Shown one piece after another: positions 1-6,900 of a stretch of 26,578 bases of DNA. The stretch's first letter is position 1, and the number at the start of each line of letters is the position of its first letter. Both the position numbers and the translations under genes were made by a program. Origin of the DNA: Zygnema cylindricum (lineage: Eukaryota; Streptophyta; Zygnematophyceae; Zygnematales; Zygnemataceae); NCBI GenBank assembly GCA_037447655.1, contig JBBHKE010001412.1:1-26578 (forward strand), given 5' to 3'. A model generated the notes under the pieces. It was not told the origin of the DNA, ran no database searches, and was given only the letters and a program-made list of their open reading frames with translations.

Positions 1-217
1 TAAAAAACCCTAAAAAACCCTAAAAAACCCTAAAAAACCCTAAAAAACCCTAAAAAACCCTAAAAAACCCTAAAAAACCCTAAAAAACCCTAAAAAACCC
101 TAAAAAACCCTAAAAAACCCTAAAAAAACCCTAAAAAACCCTAAAAAACCCTAAAAAACCCTAAAAAACCCTAAAAAACCCTAAAAAACCCTAAAAAACC
201 CTAAAAAACCCTAAAAA
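1..217. repeat. Telomere, C-strand array of TAAAAAACCC (G-strand TTTTTTAGGG)
   Basis: Twelve exact 10-bp units run from 1 to 120. One 11-bp unit with seven A's follows at 121-131, then eight more exact units, and a last partial TAAAAA ends at 217. The C-rich strand reads 5' to 3' into the window, which is the orientation of a left chromosome end. The near-perfect units, the terminal position and the abrupt change to unique sequence at 218 indicate a real telomere rather than an interstitial array. The unit is longer than the usual plant TTTAGGG. The same decamer is established for Cestrum and related Solanaceae. Confidence 0.95.
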
Positions 218-1053
218 CTTATTGATAATTGTGGGGATGAGATTTTTGTCTTCGTTCGCTCAGTCCTCGACAATCATCTAAGAGATTATTCACAAACAAT
301 CCCTTTTCGTTAAAACGGGTTGTTTTTTGACACTTGCGGGTTCACGCCTGTAGGCTGCGTCCCCACATCTCTGCTCGTGGTCTTGTCATCTCCGCTCGAA
401 GCTTCTTCCATGGGAGGCTCCACATTTGGTAGCTCGGTTCCAACACTCGCCATTTCGGTTCTTAGTGTCTATCCCTCCAATCACCTTTTCAACAACAAGT
501 GCAGAGATGTGAGCCATGCCATTATTTCTCACACAGTAGTTAGTCCACATTGTTGTAAGTCTCCAGATATTTTCGAAGACTGAGTGACCTTTGAAAGAGG
601 GAAACCCTAAAAAACTAAGAGTCGGGGGTAACAATAAAGGCAAATGTAGAAGCTCGGTTGATATTGCCATTGCTAGTTTGAACATGTAATATATATGGGA
701 AAATGGAAGTATGAAAGGTCACGAAAACGAGACAATCCATTGTGAAAACACAGTGTGTTCAAAATTCAAAATTTAATATTTGGTTTGAAATTTGAAACCT
801 CACCTTTTTGAAAATATCAAAATGAAAGCGGAAATTTGTGAAAGTTGCCGCTGAAAAAATATACGAAAGAGCCATGTAAAACGATGCAGCTTACTGAATG
901 TACAAAAAAATCTTAGAACATCGAACTAGAAGGACAAACGATTTCATTTTTTTGCTGCCATAACGTTTCGACGGATAATAAATTGGCCACGTGTAATTGT
1001 GGTCGTTAAATAACATGTCGCGTTACGTCGATTCATTAAGATATCTCCAAATT

Positions 1054-1198
1054 GCGACTCAATTAGAGTTAATATTAATTGTAATTCGTGCTCATTTTGT
1101 AACTTACTCATAGGAAAGCGACTTTTTTAGAGTTAAGACACCACACTAAAGTAAAATTACTCCAATAAAACCAGCAAGGTGCGACGTTATTAGAGTTA
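1054..1198. repeat. Three phased copies of GCGAC-N4-TTAGAGTTA
   Basis: GCGAC starts at 1054, 1118 and 1181, each time followed four bases later by TTAGAGTTA (1063, 1127, 1190). The spacing is 64 and 63 bp. Sequence between the cores is barely similar. Variants of the core without GCGAC occur at 1211, 1486, 1503 and 1544. It could be the remnant of an old tandem repeat or a spaced binding motif. Confidence 0.5.
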
Positions 1199-1620
1199 AA
1201 AAGGACCTTTTTAGTGTTAATTTCAAGGAACGTAACGGAAAGTGCCGTTTACATCCGAATTACAAGCGTAGTTCCCTCGTTAAAAAATGTTGGTTTCTAA
1301 TTATTTAACTGCGTATAATTCACATATAACCCTTCATGGCGGTCTGACATAACTGCGGTTTCGCAAAAGGAATAGTGCTAACGTCATAATGACGTGAAAG
1401 TGTACGGGCTGTCAGATTGTGTACATGTACATAATTTAGTGTAAAGGTTATCAGCGCGGATAATAATTACGGAAAAAAACCTAAATTAGAGTTATTGATA
1501 AATTAGAGTATTTTTTTTTTTTGAGAAAACACGATTACCCAAATTAGAATTAATAACACTAGTTTATTTTCTATACTAATTATTTCTTTACGCTAATTAC
1601 GATTCGCGGTGTACCGAAAA

Positions 1621-1627
1621 ATATATG
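1621..1627 (+). promoter_or_regulatory. Possible TATA element (ATATATG) upstream of SNX2
   Basis: ATATATG lies about 380 bp upstream of the proposed start codon and upstream of the GA-rich leader. It is the only TATA-like run near the gene's 5' end. Short AT words are common in this composition, so the call is weak. Confidence 0.2.
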
Positions 1628-1840
1628 TACGGATATAGTACGAAAACGACGCTCTAGCTGATGATGTCAGCAGACGCTACAGTACCGTACCGTACTGTAG
1701 TACAATAATCCGTTTCGCAGACGTGGCGAGCCTATGAGACGAACGTTTTCTGTACGTCGGGGAAACTTCCGAGAAAAGGATGGTGTACGGACTTGGCGAA
1801 GCCTCGGGAGAGAGGAAAGGCGACAGCCTCGTTGAATTAG

Positions 1841-2006
1841 GGTGAAGGGGAGAGAAGGAGAGAGGCATGTCCGATTGTCCCGAAAGTGAAGAGAGGGAGA
1901 GAGGGAAAGGGGTGAAGAGTTATTGAAGAAGAAGAGGGAGAGAAGGAAGAGAGAGAGAGAGAGGGAGAGCGATAGAGAGAGCGGGAGAGAGAAAGAGAGA
2001 GAGAGA
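1841..2006 (+). repeat. GA-rich purine tract, probable 5' UTR of SNX2
   Basis: This is an almost uninterrupted run of GAGA/GGGA sequence ending directly at the proposed ATG. GA-rich (CT on the other strand) leaders are common in plant 5' UTRs. In-frame ATG codons exist upstream at 1923, but they would encode only Lys/Arg/Glu repeats, so the start at 2007 is preferred. Confidence 0.55.
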
Positions 2007-2511
2007 ATGATGGGATCTTTGGAAGGGCGGAGGGGGAGGGAAGGAGGATCTCCCTCTTCTGCCATGGAAGACTCGGAAGACATCATGGAGAGTCTCATTT
2101 TGGACCAATCAGAGATCGCCAGTCAGAGGTTCGGCGGCCCTGTCACTGCCACGTGTCAATCTCTGGACCCTCTCTCGTCCTCTATTCTCAATCCAGCTCC
2201 AGGGGCAGATTTTCGAATAAACGGAGAAGAGGAGGAGGGAGGAAAGGAGAGAGTGGGAACTCTCATTCTAATTGGTCCTCTCTATCCACCATCCCTTTGC
2301 CTTTCGCGTCTCTGGGGAGGGACGGTTTGGACATTAGGGTTTCTGAGCCTCAGAAAATGACAGAGACCACTGGCTCCATGGTTCCGGGAGGCGTGACGTA
2401 TGTCACTTATTTAGTGACCACCAGGACCTCTTTGCCGGAGTTTGGGGCCAAGGAGTTTAAGGAGTTTAGAATAAGACGAAGGTTCCGAGATTTTGTCACG
2501 CTTGCAGACAG
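2007..2511 (+). CDS. SNX2: SNX2 exon 1: N-terminal region and first half of PX domain
   Basis: Tandem ATGs at 2007 and 2010 begin MMGSLEG, and a further in-frame ATG at 2064 gives MEDSEDIME. This frame stays open to 2360 but is out of frame with the conserved PX start (DIRVSEPQKM from 2330, then VPGGVTYVTYLVTTR and RIRRRFRDF). Joining them requires removal of a length equal to 2 mod 3. One option is a 167-bp intron 2153-2319, with a GT start and a pyrimidine-rich GGGGAG end; a sequencing or real frameshift is the alternative. The 3' end is firm: CAG/GTATGG at 2511, phase 2, completing an Arg codon with exon 2. Confidence 0.7.
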
Positions 2512-3940
2512 GTATGGGTTTGTTAGGTTTTGTTTTTGGTGGAGGTGTCTTTAGTTCGGTTATCTATTTGTTTCTTCATAATTTTGTTCATAAAGTAATC
2601 TGGATGTCTGAATTGAATAGGAAGTTAAATTTTAACGTTGGGAGAAAAGGGCATCTGGAAGACAGGAGATTTAGGGTTTTTGAGTTTTTTTTGTAATTCA
2701 GGCTAAAATTTGCTGTTTGTTTCGATATTTTCTTTTTAAAGATTTTAATGTTCTATAGTCTTTGTATGTGTGTTTGTTTGTCAGTTACGGTTTCTAAAAA
2801 ACGCTAAAAAGTTATGGTTTTATCTCGGTTTCTTTTTGTTAAAACGTTGAGGTTTTTGTGGTTTGTTGTTTCTTCAGAAAACATAAATGTATTTTTTTCG
2901 AAAACAAGCCACCAATTTCATCATCATAAATTATAAAAAATCTCACGGATAACAAATCTGTGATTCTTGAAGTGTTTAATTCAGCAAACAATATTTAAAA
3001 ATACCCTTCATATGTTGAATAAACGTTTAAAATCCTTACCTATCATTTTTTAGGTCTTCTTATTCTCGATAAAGAACAGCCGTCTGAACTTTCTACAGTT
3101 TATTTCAGATTTTGAAGTTTAAACTTCCTTCCTTTCAAATTTTTATCCATTACAGAACTATCATGTATACAAACTTTTTGTTTTAATTATGCGCTATTTC
3201 AATCCAAAAATGTTTTGTGGAAATTCAATATTTATACCGTACTTCAGTTAGAGAACAAATTGTAAAAATTGGCTGAAAATAATCAAGGCTACAGCTATAT
3301 AATTTACGATGTACTTTAATTGAACAAACTCTCTACCATTCTTTTTTATTGTATTCTAGTTTATATAAAGAATAATTTGTGGAATTCCAGGATTATATGT
3401 TAGTTTAATTAAAATACGGTTTGTGGAAATTCAGATTGGTCGATGTATATAGAGACTTCACCGTGTAATTTTTTTTTTTTCACCACTTAAAACATCTTTT
3501 CACCGTGCACACTTGTCAGATTGTCAATTCGACAGTAAGACTGTCACCTTCCGATTGGCGATCTCCAATTGGAAACAAGTGTGCACGGAGAAAAAATGTT
3601 TTAAGTGGTGAAAAAAACATTTACGCTATTAGCAATTCACGGTGTACATTATTCCTCTGAGACCTGACAAAAACTTTTAAACTTTCTTTCTATTTTAGCG
3701 CTATTTGAACTTAAAGAACAATTTCTGGAACTTCAGATTGGCCGATAAATACCGAGGCTACTTTATTCCTCCGAGGCCCGACAAGAACGTGGTGGAGAGT
3801 CAGGTGATGCACGGGAAGGAGTTCATTGAGGGGAGGAGAGCGGCGCTGCAGAAGTACTTGAGGAGACTGGCAATTCATCCAGTCCTTAGAAGGTACTCTC
3901 TCTCTCACTCTCTTTCTCTCTCCCACTCTCTCTCCCATTC

Positions 3941-3973
<33 letters not shown>

Positions 3974-6900
3974 TTGCGAGGATTGGCTGTTCATCCAATT
4001 CGTACGTTAACGTGAATTGTTGTTAGCGGTCATAACGCTAAATTGGTGACAGTTTTCCTTACCGGTAAATAGCGTAGATAATAAATTGTTTTAAATTGTT
4101 TTTAAAGCTGATTCAGTAATCTGTTCAGAAACAGCCGTGTCATTCAAATTCATAACACTAATATGAAGCCCTTCTTTACTCTAATAATACTTCCCAGTGA
4201 AGTTTCTCCCTCCCTCTCCCTCCCCCTCCCCCTCCCCCTCCCCCTCCCTCTCCCCTTCTCCCCCTCCCACTCCCTCTCCCTCTCCGTCTCCCCCTCCCCC
4301 TCCCACTCCCTCTCCCTCTCCCTCTCCCTTGCTCTCTCCTTCTCCCCCTCCCTCTCCCTCTCCCTCTCCCTCTCCCTCTCCCTCTCCCTCTCCCTCTCCC
4401 TCTCCCTCTCCCTCTCCCTCTCCCTCTCCCTCTCCCTCTCCCTCTACCTCTCCCTCTCCCTCTCCCTCCCCCTCCCCCTCCCCCTCCCCCTCCCCCCCCT
4501 CTCCCCCTCCCCCTCCCTCTCCCCCTCCCCCTCCCCCTCCCCCTCCCCCCTCCCCCTCCCTCTTCCCCTCCCCGTCGCTCTTCCGCTCTCTCTCCCTCTC
4601 CCTCTCCCTCTCCCTCTCGCTATACATTAGCATGTCAGTCAATCTGAGTCGTAGTACTTTTATTGGACTATGTTCTAGGCATGGTCGTTTTCTCTCTCTC
4701 TCTCTCCCTCTCTCTATCCCCTCCCTACCCTTCACTCTCTCCCTCTCTCTCTCTCCAGGAGTGAGGAACTCCGTCTCTTCTTGGAGACAGATGGCACTCT
4801 CCCTCTCCTTCCCTCTACCGACATGGCTTCCCGAATGCTCGACGGGGCGGCGAAACTCCCTCGCCAACTTTTTGGGACGGAGAGTTCCTCTCTCTCCACC
4901 CCCTCCGAGGCCGCCCAGCCTGCGAGAGGAGGGAGAGACCTCCTCAGAATGTTTAAAGAACTGCGACAAAGTGTCGCAAACGATTGGGTGGGGAAGCCGG
5001 TTTTGAGCGAAGAGGAGAGGGACTTTCAAGAAAAGAAGGAGAAGTTGAGTGAATTGGAACGGAGATTGGGAGAGGCGTCTGTAAAAGTAAGTGGGTTTCT
5101 TAGGGCTTTTAGAGGGATTTTTCTGTTCTTGATTTTTAGGGGTTTTTTTTTTTTTTGGAAAGGATCGATGTTTTCGAAAGGGATGGTTTTTTTTTTCAAG
5201 AAAGTGATTTTGTTTTTGCTATTTTTTTTTTGGGGTTGTTTTAATGATCACTTGTTTCTGTTTAAGTAAACTTTTCTCTAACGGTTTTGTCAGTTTTTTT
5301 CAGTTTTTTCTTTTTTCTCATCTTCCTTTATTCTCAAACATAGACTTTCCTTTTTCAAAAAATCTTATTATTGTTTTGGATTATTTTCACTCAACTCCCT
5401 CTCCTGACCTGTGTGTGTCTCTTTCTTGTTTCAAAGAGGGAGAGAGGAAAAGTGGGAGAGAGAGAAAGAGGAGAGAAAGGGCAAGGGAGAGAGAGAGAGG
5501 GCAAGAGAGAAAGTGGAGAGAGAGAGGAGAGAGAGGGAGGGAGGGAGGGGAGGGGGAGGGGGAGGGAGAGGGAGGGAGAGAGGGGGAGAGGGGGACAGGG
5601 GGAGAGAGCTTGCTCCTCATATGTGTGTCCTTAATTATTGTGCAAGGATGCTTCAGAATGCTTCTTTTTTTGTTATGTCATATGAAATATTTACATATTT
5701 TACTATGTTTTGTTATGTTTAAACATATTATAACATATTATGTGTAACACAATATCCACATAAGTACGATTATATTCACAGGCATCACATGCACATCTAT
5801 GTATATTTTTGGTCGAATAATGTCTGCAAGACTCCCTCTTTTTTTTTCTTTTCTCTGTTTTCTTTGTCCTTTTTTTCTTAGTAAATCCTTTGCGTATCTC
5901 CTTATTTATTTATTCATTTACCTGTTTATTTGTTCCTCTCAGGCCCTCCAGCTGGTGAAGGCTCAGGAAAGTTTCGGAGGTGTTTTTTCCGAAGTGGGTT
6001 TGGCGCTGGTGGGCATGGGGCGGTTTGAGGCCTCGGCCGCCGATTTGTCCTTTTCCCAAAAACAACACAGTACGGAATGTCAATATATCGGAGAGGCGGC
6101 GATTATGGTTCACAGGAAGTGGAAAGATTGTACCAACAACACAAATAATAATCTGGTAAGCTGGTTGGGAATTAGGGATAGTGGGAAGGATTGAGATGGG
6201 ATAAGTTTTCTAGCGGTTTTAAATCAGAAAAGTTGGGAAGGATGGACGGTTTTTTTTTTCTTTGTATTTGAAGTAAATTTTCAGTAATCGGAGATATTGG
6301 TTTTCTTTGTTTCGTAGTTTTATTTTTATTTCTACGAGTGTTATTATTTTGGTTTTTTTTATTGTTTTTTGAAACTTTGATGGGAAATTGTCGTCCGAAT
6401 GGAAGTGAGGAAATCTTTCATTTTTTTGTGAAATGTTGCCCTGTCAATTTCTTCCTTGTTTATTCAAAATCTATCAATTTGTTAACTATTCAATCTTTTC
6501 AAAATCTATCAATTTCTTTTTTTCTGTTCCAAAACTCGTGAAATAGAAAAACTTTTTCAACCCTTTTTCCTCTTATTTCCTTCGCAGATACCACCTGGTT
6601 CTATGTATTTCACCAAAAGCCTATCTTTTTCTTTCTTATTTGTTCCAAACCTATCAATTTCTTTCTTTTTTTAATCCCTTCTTTCCTTATCTTTTGTAAA
6701 TCAACGGCGTGGTTTCCATGCATTTTATATAGTACCTATTTTATTTCTCTCTTGTTTATTCCAAAACCTCATTTTTGTAAAAATGTAAATTGACCCAAAT
6801 TCCTACCCATTTCTGTGAAATTTTCCAAAATAATTCTCTTATCATTTTTTTCCCATCATTTCTTACTTTTCCTTTTCTTTTTTCTCCTTTTTTTTCACAA

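Larger units (their letters stand above)
218..1840. other. Gene-free subtelomeric spacer
   Basis: This AT-rich stretch lies between the telomere and the first gene. I see no credible coding region; the open frames near 320-685 overlap on opposite strands and have no recognisable features. It contains one 14-base match to the telomere unit (602-615) and a series of TTAGAGTTA-type motifs between 1063 and 1552, three of them phased at 63-64 bp. Long subtelomeric satellites and retroelements are absent. Confidence 0.6.

Noticed and set aside
1-217. CRISPR array
   Set aside because: Units are contiguous 10-mers without spacers; the array is telomeric.
320-685. Two overlapping opposite-strand frames of 87 and 99 codons next to the telomere
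   Set aside because: No recognisable domain, no splice or codon support, and mutual overlap; likely chance.
1667-2108. Antisense Leu-Ser-rich frames over the SNX2 leader
   Set aside because: They are the reverse reading of the GA-rich tract.
3705-3736. Reading exon 2 from TTG 3705 or from the acceptor at 3698
   Set aside because: With the phase of exon 1 the 3698 acceptor reaches a TGA at once, whereas the acceptor at 3736 joins TLADR to LADKYRGY in frame.
4181-5029. Long open frames on both strands over the CT tract (Ser-Pro, Leu-Ser and Gly-Glu repeats)
   Set aside because: They are translations of the CCCTCT microsatellite in every frame and overlap a well-supported exon of SNX2.
5713-5750. 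Small inverted repeats in intron 3 (ATGTTTAAACAT and nearby)
   Set aside because: Short AT palindromes are expected in such AT-rich sequence.
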